64,000 bases of DNA, from the NCBI RefSeq assembly GCF_014638845.1, contig NZ_BMFP01000002.1, forward strand, positions 328,373-392,372, given 5' to 3'. Each line of letters starts with the position of its first letter. The stretch's first letter is position 1. The notes beneath the pieces were generated by a model that was not told the DNA's origin, searched no databases, and saw only the letters and a list, made by a program, of their open reading frames with translations. This document shows positions 26,430-35,077 of this stretch, piece after piece. The DNA comes from Pontibacter amylolyticus (lineage in GTDB: Bacteria > Bacteroidota > Bacteroidia > Cytophagales > Hymenobacteraceae). The position numbers were made by a program, and so were the translations under genes.

Positions 26430-27599
26430 TTATCCTTCGTAGTAGAACTCCCCCTTATCAGTCTTGATCGTGAGTTCGTTGCGTTCGCTGGCTTCTACAC
26501 GACCAACAATCTGCGCGTCCACATTGAAGGACTTCGAAATGTCAATCAGGCTTTGGGCGTATTGCTCCGGTAGGTAAATTTCGAGGCGGTGGCCCATGTT
26601 GAAGACCTTGTACATCTCCTTCCAGTCGGTGTGGCTCTGCTCCTGTATGATGCGGAACAGCGGCGGCACCGGGAAGAGATTGTCTTTGATGATGTGCACC
26701 TTTTCGGTGAAATGCAGCACTTTGGTCTGGGCGCCGCCACTGCAATGCACCATGCCGTGTATGTGCGGACGGTGCTGGTTCAGAATTTCCTTCACGATAG
26801 GTGCATAGGTTCGTGTCGGCGAAAGCACCAGTTTGCCAACTTCTATACCTGTCTCGGGCTCCACATCGGTCACGCGGTAGTTGCCTGCGTACACCAGGTC
26901 CTTCGGTAATTCCGGATCGTAACTCTCCGGATAAGAGGCGGACAGGTATGAGTGAAACACATCGTGGCGGGCGGAGGTGAGGCCATTGCTGCCCATGCCG
27001 CCGTTGTACTCGTCTTCGTAGGTAGCCTGCCCGTAAGAGGCAAAGCCCACGATCACGTCGCCAGGCTGTATCTTATCATTCGAGATCACTTCGTCGCGGC
27101 GCATGCGGGCCGTCACGGTGCTGTCCACGATAATGGTGCGCACCAGGTCGCCAACGTCTGCTGTCTCGCCGCCTGTGCTGTAAATGCCGATGCCGTTGTC
27201 GCGGAGCATCTGCAGCACCTCCTCGGTGCCGTTGATGATGGCGGCAATCACATCACCCGAAACCAGGTGCTTGTTACGGCCGATGGTAGAAGAGAGCAGG
27301 ATGTTATCCATAGCGCCCACGCACAGCAGGTCATCGGTATTCATCACCACAGCATCCTGTGCTATACCTTTCCACACGCTCAGGTCGCCGGTTTCTTTCC
27401 AGTACATGTAGGCCAGTGCCGACTTGGTGCCCGCACCGTCGGCGTGCATGAGCACGCAGTGCTCGGGGTCGCCGGTCAGGATGTCCGGAATAATCTTGCA
27501 GAATGCTTTCGGGAAAAGTCCTTTGTCGATGTTCTTGATGGCGTTGTGCACGTCTTCCTTTGAGGCGGACACGCCACGCCGGAGGTATCTATTTTCCAT
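26430..27599 (-). CDS. purM: Phosphoribosylformylglycinamidine cyclo-ligase (AIR synthetase)
   Basis: 389 residues. Closes the imidazole ring in purine synthesis with ATP. PurM features: HADGAGTKSALAYMYW with the conserved Asp and Lys, AMDNILLS, the glycine motif STGGETADVGDLVRT, PGDVIVGFASYGQATYEDEYNGGMGSNGLTSAR, and a C-terminal domain with the HCSGGAQTK loop and MGHRLEIYL. About 40 residues longer than the E. coli enzyme, which is usual for the Bacteroidota branch. Monocistronic, with a promoter at 27622-27655 and a terminator at 26380. Confidence 0.88.
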   Translation of the reverse strand: MENRYLRRGVSASKEDVHNAIKNIDKGLFPKAFCKIIPDILTGDPEHCVLMHADGAGTKSALAYMYWKETGDLSVWKGIAQDAVVMNTDDLLCVGAMDNILLSSTIGRNKHLVSGDVIAAIINGTEEVLQMLRDNGIGIYSTGGETADVGDLVRTIIVDSTVTARMRRDEVISNDKIQPGDVIVGFASYGQATYEDEYNGGMGSNGLTSARHDVFHSYLSASYPESYDPELPKDLVYAGNYRVTDVEPETGIEVGKLVLSPTRTYAPIVKEILNQHRPHIHGMVHCSGGAQTKVLHFTEKVHIIKDNLFPVPPLFRIIQEQSHTDWKEMYKVFNMGHRLEIYLPEQYAQSLIDISKSFNVDAQIVGRVEASERNELTIKTDKGEFYYEG

Positions 27600-27621
27600 A
27601 GTGCTGGTCTTACTTGCTTTA

Positions 27622-27655
27622 CAAATTTAAGAAAGGCCTTTGTATATACGGCAAA
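27622..27655 (-). promoter_or_regulatory. Promoter of purM
   Basis: Minus-strand TTTG (27655-27652), 22 bases, then TAAATTTG (27629-27622), 22 bases before the purM start codon. Spacing is slightly long. Confidence 0.45.
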
Positions 27656-27821
27656 AAGAAATGCTTTTAAAAAGCCATGACTGCAATTATTGGTCGGGCC
27701 AGCATGTCACAGAGCCAAATCCAGCGGGTATAAAGCAAAGCGTTTCGGAAAAGCAGCACCTATACCTTGCAACCTTCCTGCAATATATTGACTCCTCTAT
27801 ATAAACAAACTTAAATAAAAT

Positions 27822-28370
27822 ATGATAAAGAAATTATTGATTTCATGCATCAGTCTGTGTTTTGTTGGTGCAGCGCAGGCGCAAGATTCACTGCAGGTGC
27901 AACCTCAGCAAGTGTCGGCGCCTTATAAATTGGCTGTCGGCCTACGCTATGCAGTCGGACCGACAGGCTTGACGCTTGGGGTAACGGCTAAGTACTTCAT
28001 ACGGGAACAGTCTGCCTTAGAGGCTTACTCCGATGTGAATCCTGAATCCCGCCAGTTTCTTTCCTCCCTCAGCTACATCTGGCAGCCAAAACTCGCTACA
28101 TCAAACCGCCTCAGGCCATATGCAGGTATAGGCGTTGGCTTGCTCCGCACCAACAATCCGGCGCCTACATACTTCGATGGACCCGCCTCCTATATTAATC
28201 CGGTAGGAGTTGCTTCTTTCGGCGCTGAATACTCTTTCAAGAAGCTTCCTCTGGCCCTTTCGCTCGATTACCGATCGACCTTCCTGCGCTATGGACGCAC
28301 CACACCAAACTATGTGAACCATTACAGGTCCAGCAATTTAGGTATAGGCCTGAAATACACCTTCCGCTAG
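27822..28370 (+). CDS. Outer membrane beta-barrel protein, first tandem copy
   Basis: 182 residues. Signal peptide KKLLISCISLCFVGAAQAQ, then alternating polar/aromatic strands such as KLAVGLRYAVGPTGLTLGVTAKYFI, SSLSYIWQPKL, RPYAGIGVGLLR and a final LGIGLKYTFR with terminal aromatic-Arg, typical of an 8-strand OmpW/OmpX-size barrel. The next gene is a paralogue. Function unknown. Confidence 0.72.
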   Translation: MIKKLLISCISLCFVGAAQAQDSLQVQPQQVSAPYKLAVGLRYAVGPTGLTLGVTAKYFIREQSALEAYSDVNPESRQFLSSLSYIWQPKLATSNRLRPYAGIGVGLLRTNNPAPTYFDGPASYINPVGVASFGAEYSFKKLPLALSLDYRSTFLRYGRTTPNYVNHYRSSNLGIGLKYTFR

Positions 28371-28428
28371 GTATACCTGCCTCCGATTCCAGTTCCAACT
28401 CAAATAGCTCAAAACTAAATCTACACCT

Positions 28429-28971
28429 ATGATCAAGAAAGCTTTGCTTACCCTATTCGGTGCTTGTACCTTCCTGGCTGTGCATGCGCAGGATTTGCCC
28501 GATACAAAGCCACAAGCATCAGCGACTTACAGGGCGGCTGTCGGACTCCGTTATACAGTAGGAGGCGCGGGCTATACAGATCTCGGTCTAACGGCCAAGT
28601 ACTTTATCACGGACCAAACAGCCTTCGAGGTCTATACAAAGCTACCTTTCTACTCTCGCGACTACCTGGCTTCCCTGAGTTATATCTGGCAACCGAAACT
28701 GGGTTTCTCGGAACGCTTTCGGCCCTATGTAGGTGCAGGCGCGGGAATACTGCGCCATACCAATTCACCGCTTGAACATGAGGGCGAACCCCGTATAAGC
28801 CCAATTGCTTTCGGAATGGTAGGTATAGAATACCAATTCAAAAAGCTGCCTATGGCTCTTTCACTGGATTATCGCACACCACTGCTCAGCAGTGGGACTT
28901 ATGCTCCAAGTCACAGACATATTAGTCGGGTAAGTAGTCTTAGTGTAGGCCTGATATATACCTTCCGCTAG
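28429..28971 (+). CDS. Outer membrane beta-barrel protein, second tandem copy
   Basis: 180 residues. Same plan as its neighbour 58 bases upstream: signal peptide ending VHAQ, then AAVGLRYTVGGAGYTDLGLTAKYFIT, ASLSYIWQPKLGFSERFRPYVGAGAGILR and a closing LSVGLIYTFR. The two share most strand sequences and clearly arose by tandem duplication, with the loops diverging more than the strands. A terminator follows at 28994. Confidence 0.72.
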   Translation: MIKKALLTLFGACTFLAVHAQDLPDTKPQASATYRAAVGLRYTVGGAGYTDLGLTAKYFITDQTAFEVYTKLPFYSRDYLASLSYIWQPKLGFSERFRPYVGAGAGILRHTNSPLEHEGEPRISPIAFGMVGIEYQFKKLPMALSLDYRTPLLSSGTYAPSHRHISRVSSLSVGLIYTFR

Positions 28972-28993
28972 GTATAGCACGGGTAGAAACAGC

Positions 28994-29035
28994 ATCGGCG
29001 GCTACAGTGCAAGACTATAGCCGCCGATTTTATTT
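28994..29035 (+). terminator. Terminator of the tandem barrel genes
   Basis: ATCGGCGGCTA (28994-29004) pairs with TAGCCGCCGAT (29018-29028), followed by TTTTATTT. Confidence 0.8.
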
Positions 29036-29077
29036 GCACTAAGGTATAGCGCTACACCTGTCGAGCCAGCGATGTGT

Positions 29078-29112
29078 GTCAAAAAATTCCTTTGTCAAAA
29101 AGTCTTTTGTCC
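29078..29112. repeat. GACAAAGGACAAAAGAC-type intergenic repeat, copy 2 (inverted)
   Basis: Reads GTCAAAAAATTCCTTTG then TCAAAAAGTCTTTTGTCC. The complement, GGACAAAAGAC, is the same core as at 25312 and 32583. Lies between convergent genes. Confidence 0.5.
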
Positions 29113-29118
29113 AGGCAC

Positions 29119-31065
29119 TTACTCCTGTATGCGCACCACCTTAAACTCGGTGCGGCGGTTGCGCTGGTGCTCGTCTTCGGTCTTGGCATTGCGCACCACC
29201 GGGCGACTCTCGCCATAACCTTTGGCCGTGATACGCGACTTATCAATCCCTTTAGAGATGATGTAGTTCACAGCGGACTGGGCACGACGCTGTGACAGGT
29301 CTTGGTTGTAGATGTCTACACCACGGGAGTCGGTGTGTGAACTCAGCTCAATGGAGATGCGCGGGTTGTCCACGAGTATCTCCACCAGTTTGTCGAGTTC
29401 TTCAGCGGCGTCTGGTCGGATGTCGGCCTTGTCGAAGTCGTAGAAAATGTTCTCAAGTACAATGGCCTTCTCTTTCACGATCTCGGTCAGCAGCAGGTCA
29501 GCGGTGAGGCGTACTTCGTTCACTTCGTTTGGCAACTGGTTCTGCGGTGGCATTTTGCCTACAGTAGTCACACGCTGGCGGGCAGCGAAGAAGCCGGGTT
29601 TCTCAGCCAGCAAAGAGTAAGCAGTCGCGCTGTCGAGCGGGAAGCTGAACTTACCCTCTGCATCGGCTGTGGTTTCGGCAATTTTCTGCCCCTTGCTGTC
29701 CTGCAGCACCACCGGTGTGTTCGGTACTGTCGTCTGCTGCTTGTCTTTGTCGCGGCGCTGGTATACCGTACCGTCCACAAAGAAATTCACCAGTTTGCGG
29801 GCCGACTTAGCAATCGCGTAAATATCGTCGCCCCCTTTGCCGCCTTCGCGGTTAGAGGAAATGTACCCTGTCAAAGCATCCTGGAAGAAGATGCCGAAAT
29901 CGTCGCCGCTGGAGTTAACGGGCACGCCCATGTTCACGGGTTTGCCATCTTCTATCTTAAAGACATCGAGTCCGCCCAGCCCTGGCAAACCATCAGAGGC
30001 GATGTATAAAGTGCCGTCCGGGCCTACATACACATAGCTCTCGTTGCCCGGCGTGTTGATGCTTGGGCCCAAATTCTCGGGAGCCGAGAAGCGGCCATTG
30101 TCGTCGATGGTGGTTTTGTAGATGTCGTTGCCTCCCAAGCCGCCTTTGCGGTCAGATGAAAAGTAAAGCGTTCTGCCATCAGGAGAGAAAGCAGGAGAAG
30201 AATCCCAGGCTCGCGGGTCGCTGATGCTGATCAGCTTCGGCTCGGTCCAGGCGTTGGAGCGGTAGAAGGAGATGAATAGGTCCACGTTGCGGCGGCCTTT
30301 CTTGGTGCCTTCGTTGCCACGGGCAAACACCATCGTGTTCCCTTCGTCAGCAAAGGTAGCCAGCGCATCGTGCAGGTCTTCGGTGTTTACCCCCTCCAGC
30401 TTGCGCACGGCAGCGCCCATGTTGGCCGTGTCGCCGAGTGTGGTGGCATATAGGTTCAGGAAGCCTTCGCCATTGCCCAGGTAGGTTTTGCCAGGTCCGC
30501 GGGAAGACGAGAAAACCAGTTCGTTGCCACGCACAAAAGGAGCAAAGTCAGAGCCTTCCGTATTCAGCGCCTCCAGGTTATAGATCTCAAAGCCGGTGTT
30601 TTTCTTCAGAATGGTGCTCAGCTGGCTCAGGGTTTCGACTTCGCGCAGTGCGAGTGCCTTCAGCTCCGGCTTGCTGCCAATGCGGGCGTAGTCCTGCATC
30701 TGGCCCAAAGCGGCTTCGTACTTGCCATTGGCCTTCAGGGCCATGCCATAATAGAAGTAGCCCTCCTCTTTGCGGTAGTTGTTGTCGAGCGCGGCTTTGT
30801 AATAGGTTTCGGCCTCCGCCAGTCGGTTAGACAGACGGTACGACTCGGCAATGCGGTAATTGATCTCGCCGGTGTTCTTAGCCCCCTTCAGCGCCTGTTT
30901 GTAATACTCGATGGCCCGCTCATACTGCTCTTCTTCGAAGCGCTTCTCGGCCTTGCTCAGGTACATGCCCGCGCCACAGGAGCTGAGCACCACGGCCAGC
31001 AGCAGAATGGCTGCTGTAAACTTCAGGTAATGGGCCACTGACTTGGTCGATAGCGTCTGCTGCAT
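29119..31065 (-). CDS. OmpA-family lipoprotein with TPR and PD40 repeats
   Basis: 648 residues from ATG 31065; the open frame extends 25 codons further into the next gene but only this start gives the lipoprotein signal (AAILLLAVVLSSC, Cys30). Then TPR helices (about 40-150), WD40-like PD40 beta-propeller blades (about 180-410, with SPAFSPDGRTLYFSSDR and GLGGNDIYKT), a carboxypeptidase-like Ig domain (about 440-520), and an OmpA peptidoglycan-binding domain (about 540-645: ELSSHTDSRG, LSQRRAQSAVNYI, AKGYGES). This architecture is that of PorE/PG1058-type T9SS accessory proteins; a T9SS role is possible, not shown. The next gene on the strand lies 26 bases upstream. Confidence 0.88.
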   Translation of the reverse strand: MQQTLSTKSVAHYLKFTAAILLLAVVLSSCGAGMYLSKAEKRFEEEQYERAIEYYKQALKGAKNTGEINYRIAESYRLSNRLAEAETYYKAALDNNYRKEEGYFYYGMALKANGKYEAALGQMQDYARIGSKPELKALALREVETLSQLSTILKKNTGFEIYNLEALNTEGSDFAPFVRGNELVFSSSRGPGKTYLGNGEGFLNLYATTLGDTANMGAAVRKLEGVNTEDLHDALATFADEGNTMVFARGNEGTKKGRRNVDLFISFYRSNAWTEPKLISISDPRAWDSSPAFSPDGRTLYFSSDRKGGLGGNDIYKTTIDDNGRFSAPENLGPSINTPGNESYVYVGPDGTLYIASDGLPGLGGLDVFKIEDGKPVNMGVPVNSSGDDFGIFFQDALTGYISSNREGGKGGDDIYAIAKSARKLVNFFVDGTVYQRRDKDKQQTTVPNTPVVLQDSKGQKIAETTADAEGKFSFPLDSATAYSLLAEKPGFFAARQRVTTVGKMPPQNQLPNEVNEVRLTADLLLTEIVKEKAIVLENIFYDFDKADIRPDAAEELDKLVEILVDNPRISIELSSHTDSRGVDIYNQDLSQRRAQSAVNYIISKGIDKSRITAKGYGESRPVVRNAKTEDEHQRNRRTEFKVVRIQE

Positions 31066-31090
31066 GGGGGTAGGTTTTGAATTAGCGGTT

Positions 31091-31573
31091 CTAAAAATAC
31101 CTGGAGAGCCAGCTCTGCTGCGCCGGCCGTGGCCAGGCATCCTGCAGCTCTCCGTAATTGTTTACCAATGTATCAAAATATAAGGTATGTCCGTCAATCT
31201 CGCCGGCGGCCACTTTATTCTTTAACTCGTTCATACTCACCACCTCTACCTGATCGTCTTTCAAAAAAGCCAGTCGGGTACGGTCGAAGAACGAAACGCC
31301 AAAGCGCTGCTCCAGTTCCCGTACAAAACTCACCGAAGAGTCGATAGAGCAGCCACTGGCAGAAGTAACGGCTTCGTTGTTGGCCAGCACCAGAAAGCGG
31401 TCGTGCAGGAAACTGGCCGACGCCTGCAAGCCTGCGCCATGACTGCTCCACTCAGTAGCAAAACGCTCCAGCATTGGCTTTATTTCTTCTTGCTCTTCCG
31501 CCGTCAACGCCCTGTCAGCCTGGTAGATCCAGAGCCGGGCATGCGGTGGCAATTGGTCAAAAGGAATGTACAT
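31091..31573 (-). CDS. Conserved hypothetical protein of Bacteroidota
   Basis: 160 residues, soluble, no signal peptide. Starts MYIPFDQLPPHARLWIYQAD; central SASFLHDRFLVLANN and SGCSIDSSVSFVRELEQRFGVSFFDR. Similar proteins are sometimes labelled ABC transporter ATPase in databases, but no Walker motif is present, so I do not use that name. 26 bases upstream of the OmpA-family gene, likely co-transcribed. Function unknown. Confidence 0.65.
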   Translation of the reverse strand: MYIPFDQLPPHARLWIYQADRALTAEEQEEIKPMLERFATEWSSHGAGLQASASFLHDRFLVLANNEAVTSASGCSIDSSVSFVRELEQRFGVSFFDRTRLAFLKDDQVEVVSMNELKNKVAAGEIDGHTLYFDTLVNNYGELQDAWPRPAQQSWLSRYF

Positions 31574-31576
31574 TTT

Positions 31577-31748
31577 TTAATTGTTGAATTGTTGATTGTT
31601 AAATTGTTGCCTCAAAAAACGTGCAGCTTGTTGACGGTTAGATGGCTGATGGCTATACCTGATTACACGCTTTCGCAAACGCCAAAGCAGGTATGCTTAG
31701 CCCCCTTGATACCAAAACAACAATTGAACAATTTAACAATGTAGCAAT
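31577..31748. repeat. Pair of facing AATTGTT-rich repeats, possible empty relative of the element at 60091
   Basis: 31577-31609 (TTAATTGTTGAATTGTTG...) and 31718-31748 (CAACAATTGAACAATTTAAC...) face each other about 108 bases apart. The sequence style matches the inverted ends of the four-helix-bundle element at 60091-60517. There is no gene between them here. The match is imperfect and judged by eye. Confidence 0.4.
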
Positions 31749-32567
31749 TTACTTACTAAGCCCCTCCGCTTGTGCGATCAGCTCGGCGATGTCAAAAACT
31801 TTTACGCTTTCTTCCTGCTCCTTGTTTTTCACGCCGTCGCTCATCATCACCATGCAGAACGGGCAGGCTGTCGCAATCACACCATTACCAGTGCCAAGGG
31901 TTGCCAGGGCTTCTTCCGTACGCTCGATGTTGATGTCTTTGTTGCCCGGCTCCGGCTCTTTGAACATCTGGGCACCACCGGCGCCGCAGCAAAGTCCGTT
32001 GGCGCGGCTGCGCTTCATCTCCACCAGGTCGGCATCGAGTGCGGCCAGCACGTCGCGCGGCGCTTCGTAAATGTCGTTGGCACGGCCTAGGTAGCAGGAG
32101 TCGTGGAAGGTGATGCGCTTGCCTTTGAAGGCTTCGCCACCCTGCACCTTCACCTTGCCCTCGTTGATGAGCTGCTGCAGGAACGTAGAATGGTGAATCA
32201 CCTCATAGTTACCGCCCAGGTCCGGATACTCGTTTTTGATGGTGTTGAAGCAGTGCGGACAAGCCGTCACTATCTTCTTGATGTTATAGGCGTTGAGCAC
32301 CTCGATGTTGGTGATGGCCTGCATCTGGAACAGGAACTCGTTGCCGGCGCGCTTGGCGGGCTCGCCCGTGCAGCTTTCTTCGGTGCCCAGCACGGCATAC
32401 TTCACGCCTACGTGCTCTAATATCTGCACGAAAGCACGCGTTACACGCTTGTAACGGTCGTCGAACGAACCGGCACAGCCAACCCAGAACAGCACTTCCG
32501 GCTCCTCGCCGTTTGCCGCCATCTCCGCCATGGTTGGCACTTTCACTAATCTTTTATTTTCTTCCAT
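31749..32567 (-). CDS. Fe-S oxidoreductase with two cysteine-rich CCG domains (HdrB/GlcF-like)
   Basis: 272 residues from ATG 32567; an earlier start would read through the repeat at 32583 and is rejected. Two CCG domains: WVGCAGSFDDRY..CTGEPAKRAGNE..ACPHCFNTIKNEYP and HDSCYLGRANDIYEAPR..CCGAGGAQMF..TACPFCMVMM, which together bind a cubane cluster in heterodisulfide-reductase-like subunits. It pairs with the membrane Fe-S protein at 32673. They probably pass electrons from a soluble donor to the quinone pool; the donor is not known. Confidence 0.85.
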   Translation of the reverse strand: MEENKRLVKVPTMAEMAANGEEPEVLFWVGCAGSFDDRYKRVTRAFVQILEHVGVKYAVLGTEESCTGEPAKRAGNEFLFQMQAITNIEVLNAYNIKKIVTACPHCFNTIKNEYPDLGGNYEVIHHSTFLQQLINEGKVKVQGGEAFKGKRITFHDSCYLGRANDIYEAPRDVLAALDADLVEMKRSRANGLCCGAGGAQMFKEPEPGNKDINIERTEEALATLGTGNGVIATACPFCMVMMSDGVKNKEQEESVKVFDIAELIAQAEGLSK

Positions 32568-32582
32568 CTGTGTATTTGAAAA

Positions 32583-32672
32583 GGACAAAGGACTGTTTGA
32601 CAAAAGACAAAGGACATTTTATCAGGTCCAGTATCATGAAGTCTTTTGTCCTATGTCTAAAAATTCTTTTGT
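32583..32672. repeat. GACAAAGGACAAAAGAC-type intergenic repeat, copy 3
   Basis: GGACAAAGGAC and TTTGACAAAAGACAAAGGAC on one side, AGTCTTTTGTCC and TTCTTTTGTCTAG on the other, roughly facing each other. It fills the whole gap between two genes that should form an operon. Confidence 0.55.
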
Positions 32673-34046
32673 CTAGTTCTTACTTGGTACATACAACTCT
32701 TCGGCCCAGTTAAAGCGGTCTGAAGACGGGAAGGCCCACGGTGCGCCGTTGTTTTCGATGTTGGTGAACATGGCGTTAATTGAGGCCGGAGCAGCTGACT
32801 CTTCGAGTACCAAGTAACGGCGCAGGTCCATGATCGTGGACAGCTGGTCGATGTTCACCGGGCAGGACTCCACACAGGCGTTGCAGGTAGTGCAGGCCCA
32901 GAGTTCTTCTGGCGTGATATACCCACGCAGCAGCGTCTTCTCGTCGGTGGTCTTCACGCGCTCCACGCCCAGTTCTTTGTAGTGGTTCGGGGCGAAGATG
33001 GCCGGATGCTCACCCTTCTCTTCCATACGGTCGCGGGTGTCCATCACGATCTTGCGCGGCGAGAGCAGCTTGCCTGTTATGTTAGCAGGACACACGGATG
33101 TACAGCGACCACACTCGGTACAGGTATAGGAATCCATCAGTTGTTTCCAGGTCAGGTCCTCTACGTCCTTGGCACCGAAGCGCTGCACGATCGGGTTGCC
33201 CTCCGCGTCCATTTCCGGAGCCGGTGGCTGGTAGCTTGGGTCCAGCATCGCCTTGATCTCGTGCGTGATGGCTGGGTTTGTGGTGAACTTACCCTTTGGC
33301 CACAGCTTGGAGAAGTACACGTTCGGGAAAGCCATGATGATGTGGAAGTGCTTGGAGCTCGGCAGGTAGTTCATAAAGGCCAGAATGCCGATTATGTGGA
33401 TCCACCAGCCAACGCTTGCGATGGTCGCCAGTGTGCCGGCGTCGTTGCCAAAAATATTCACAAAGGAGCTGCTCACCGGAAAGGTGCCCGGCAAGGTATG
33501 GTTGTTGAGCGCAGCCAGTTTCAGGTCGGCGATGTTGAAGGCAAAGAGGGCAAACATCAGCACAATTTCCGTGATCAGGATCACGTTGGCATCCATCTTG
33601 GGCCAGGCGCGCATCTCCACACCGGTTGCCAGGCGCGGCACTTTGGTCACGTTGCGACGCCACAGGAAGATGGCACAGGCAATGATCACAAGGGCAGCCA
33701 GAATCTCGTTCACGGCCATTAGCCCATCATAGAACGGGCCCAGGAAACCGAGCACCCGGTGCGTGCCGAAGATCCCGTCGATCATGATCTCCAGCACTTC
33801 GATGTTGATCACCAGGAAGCCTACATACACAAACAGGTGCAGCACGGCCGGCAGCATACGCTTAAACATCTTCTGCTGCCCAAAGGCCACCAGCAGGGTT
33901 TTGTTGATGCGCTCCGAGGGATTATCGCTCCGGTCGACGTCACGGCCTATGAGAATGTTCTTGCGAATCTTGCGAATCTGCCATACAAACAGGCCAATGC
34001 CCAGGGCAGCTACTATCAGGAAGATAATGTTCTCGAGTTGAATCAC
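32673..34046 (-). CDS. Membrane Fe-S protein with two 4Fe-4S motifs (HdrC/NarI-like)
   Basis: 457 residues. N-terminal membrane part with about six helices (about 5-25, 65-85, 110-130, 160-178, 200-225) and then two ferredoxin-type motifs: CTECGRCTSVCPAN near 310 and CTTCNACVESCPVN near 385. Such proteins link a soluble Fe-S/flavin donor to the quinone pool. Its partner is the CCG protein that follows on the same strand, with only a repeat between them. The physiological donor (for example an electron-transfer flavoprotein) is not visible here. Confidence 0.83.
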   Translation of the reverse strand: MIQLENIIFLIVAALGIGLFVWQIRKIRKNILIGRDVDRSDNPSERINKTLLVAFGQQKMFKRMLPAVLHLFVYVGFLVINIEVLEIMIDGIFGTHRVLGFLGPFYDGLMAVNEILAALVIIACAIFLWRRNVTKVPRLATGVEMRAWPKMDANVILITEIVLMFALFAFNIADLKLAALNNHTLPGTFPVSSSFVNIFGNDAGTLATIASVGWWIHIIGILAFMNYLPSSKHFHIIMAFPNVYFSKLWPKGKFTTNPAITHEIKAMLDPSYQPPAPEMDAEGNPIVQRFGAKDVEDLTWKQLMDSYTCTECGRCTSVCPANITGKLLSPRKIVMDTRDRMEEKGEHPAIFAPNHYKELGVERVKTTDEKTLLRGYITPEELWACTTCNACVESCPVNIDQLSTIMDLRRYLVLEESAAPASINAMFTNIENNGAPWAFPSSDRFNWAEELYVPSKN

Positions 34047-34148
34047 GGTGAATTATTCGTTATACATACCAATTCGTAGATAAAGATAGCAGAATAGTGA
34101 GAATAAACGTATACGGAGGCCCTTTTTTAAAATATTTTTGCCCGAAAG

Positions 34149-34179
34149 TTTGCGACTTCGAATTTGGTTACTACTTTTG
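34149..34179 (+). promoter_or_regulatory. Promoter of the tRNA-Phe gene
   Basis: TTTG (34149-34152), 19 bases, TACTTTTG (34172-34179): a textbook Bacteroidota promoter, 35 bases before the mature tRNA 5' end. Confidence 0.75.
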
Positions 34180-34214
34180 CATACTCTTTCGAAAGAAGGG
34201 GCAACAACAGAGCT

Positions 34215-34290
34215 GGTGATGTAGCTCAGTTGGTAGAGCAAAGGACTGAAAATCCTTGTGTCGTTGGTTCGATTCCAATCATCACCACCA
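34215..34290 (+). tRNA. tRNA-Phe (GAA)
   Basis: Complete cloverleaf: acceptor GGTGATG pairs with CATCACC; D arm GCTC..GAGC; anticodon stem AAGGA/TCCTT around CTGAAAA, anticodon GAA; T arm GTTGG/CCAAT with one wobble and TTCGATT loop. The 3' ACCA is encoded. The mature body without CCA ends at 34287. Confidence 0.97.
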
Positions 34291-34294
34291 GCTT

Positions 34295-34326
34295 AAACCC
34301 TTACCCTAACCGGTAAGGGTTTTTTG
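34295..34326 (+). terminator. Terminator of tRNA-Phe
   Basis: AAACCCTTACC (34295-34305) pairs with GGTAAGGGTTT (34312-34322), followed by TTTG TTTTT, directly after the tRNA. Confidence 0.85.
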
Positions 34327-34456
34327 TTTTTATACCCTTCTCACTTCCACTGCCCCTACTATACTTCATATAAAGCCACTGGTTGTCTAATTTGTTTTCA
34401 GCCTGTAATTCTTCCTGCATTTTAGTAACTTAGCTGTTACAACACCAATTACTGCC

Positions 34457-34567
34457 ATGAAAAAAACCTACTGGAGCGCCATTTTTGCGGGCATGTCGGC
34501 CGGCATCGGCACGGTGCTCCTGCTTGCACTCGTTTACATGTATTTCATCCAGAACATCCAAATCTAA
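34457..34567 (+). CDS. 36-residue single-pass membrane protein
   Basis: ATG at 34457 opens MKKTYWSAIFAGMSAGIGTV and ends with TAA at 34565. Two positive residues, then one helix (about 7-31) ending YMYFIQNIQI. It is 3 bases upstream of the thioredoxin-like gene, whose start also opens with a helix, so the two should be translated together. It may be a small assembly partner of that protein. No family recognised. Confidence 0.6.
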   Translation: MKKTYWSAIFAGMSAGIGTVLLLALVYMYFIQNIQI

Positions 34568-34570
34568 GCC

Positions 34571-35077
34571 ATGACCCGCCGACAAACCTTCTGGACAGCC
34601 TATGCCGTGGGCTTTGCCGTTACGAGCATTATTGCTGTGTTTGCCTTTTACATGCTCAACCAAACAGTGCCGCAACGCGTGGACTGGCAGTCGCTAAAAC
34701 TCACCAGCCTGCAGGGCGAACCCATCTCTATTGACAAGTACAAGGGAAGAGTGGTGGTGCTGAACGTGTGGGCCACCTGGTGCAAGCCCTGCATCGAAGA
34801 GATGCCCGCTATGGACCGCCTTCAGCAGTTGCACCCCGATAAGATTGCCGTCGTTACCGTGTCGGATGAGGAGTTGGAAAAGCTTCAGAAGTTCCGAAGC
34901 CGGCAGACGTATTCCTTTACCTATCTCAAAGCCAACACTCCCCTGGCCAACCAGCAACTGACCGTATACCCGACCACCTACATATTGAACCCGGAAGGAG
35001 AGATAAAAGAGATCTACCTGGGAGGGCAGACCTGGGACAGTGACAAAATGCAGCAGAAGCTGCTAAAGCACTTCTAG
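34571..35077 (+). CDS. TlpA/ResA-like membrane-anchored thioredoxin
   Basis: 168 residues. N-terminal anchor at about 10-30 ([19 protein letters not shown]), then a thioredoxin fold with [17 protein letters not shown]: redox pair Cys71-Cys74, and the cis-Pro loop [15 protein letters not shown] near 137. Such proteins reduce disulfides outside the cytoplasm, for example in cytochrome c maturation. Its 3' end overlaps the convergent J-protein gene by 4 bases. Confidence 0.87.
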   Translation: MTRRQTFWTAYAVGFAVTSIIAVFAFYMLNQTVPQRVDWQSLKLTSLQGEPISIDKYKGRVVVLNVWATWCKPCIEEMPAMDRLQQLHPDKIAVVTVSDEELEKLQKFRSRQTYSFTYLKANTPLANQQLTVYPTTYILNPEGEIKEIYLGGQTWDSDKMQQKLLKHF

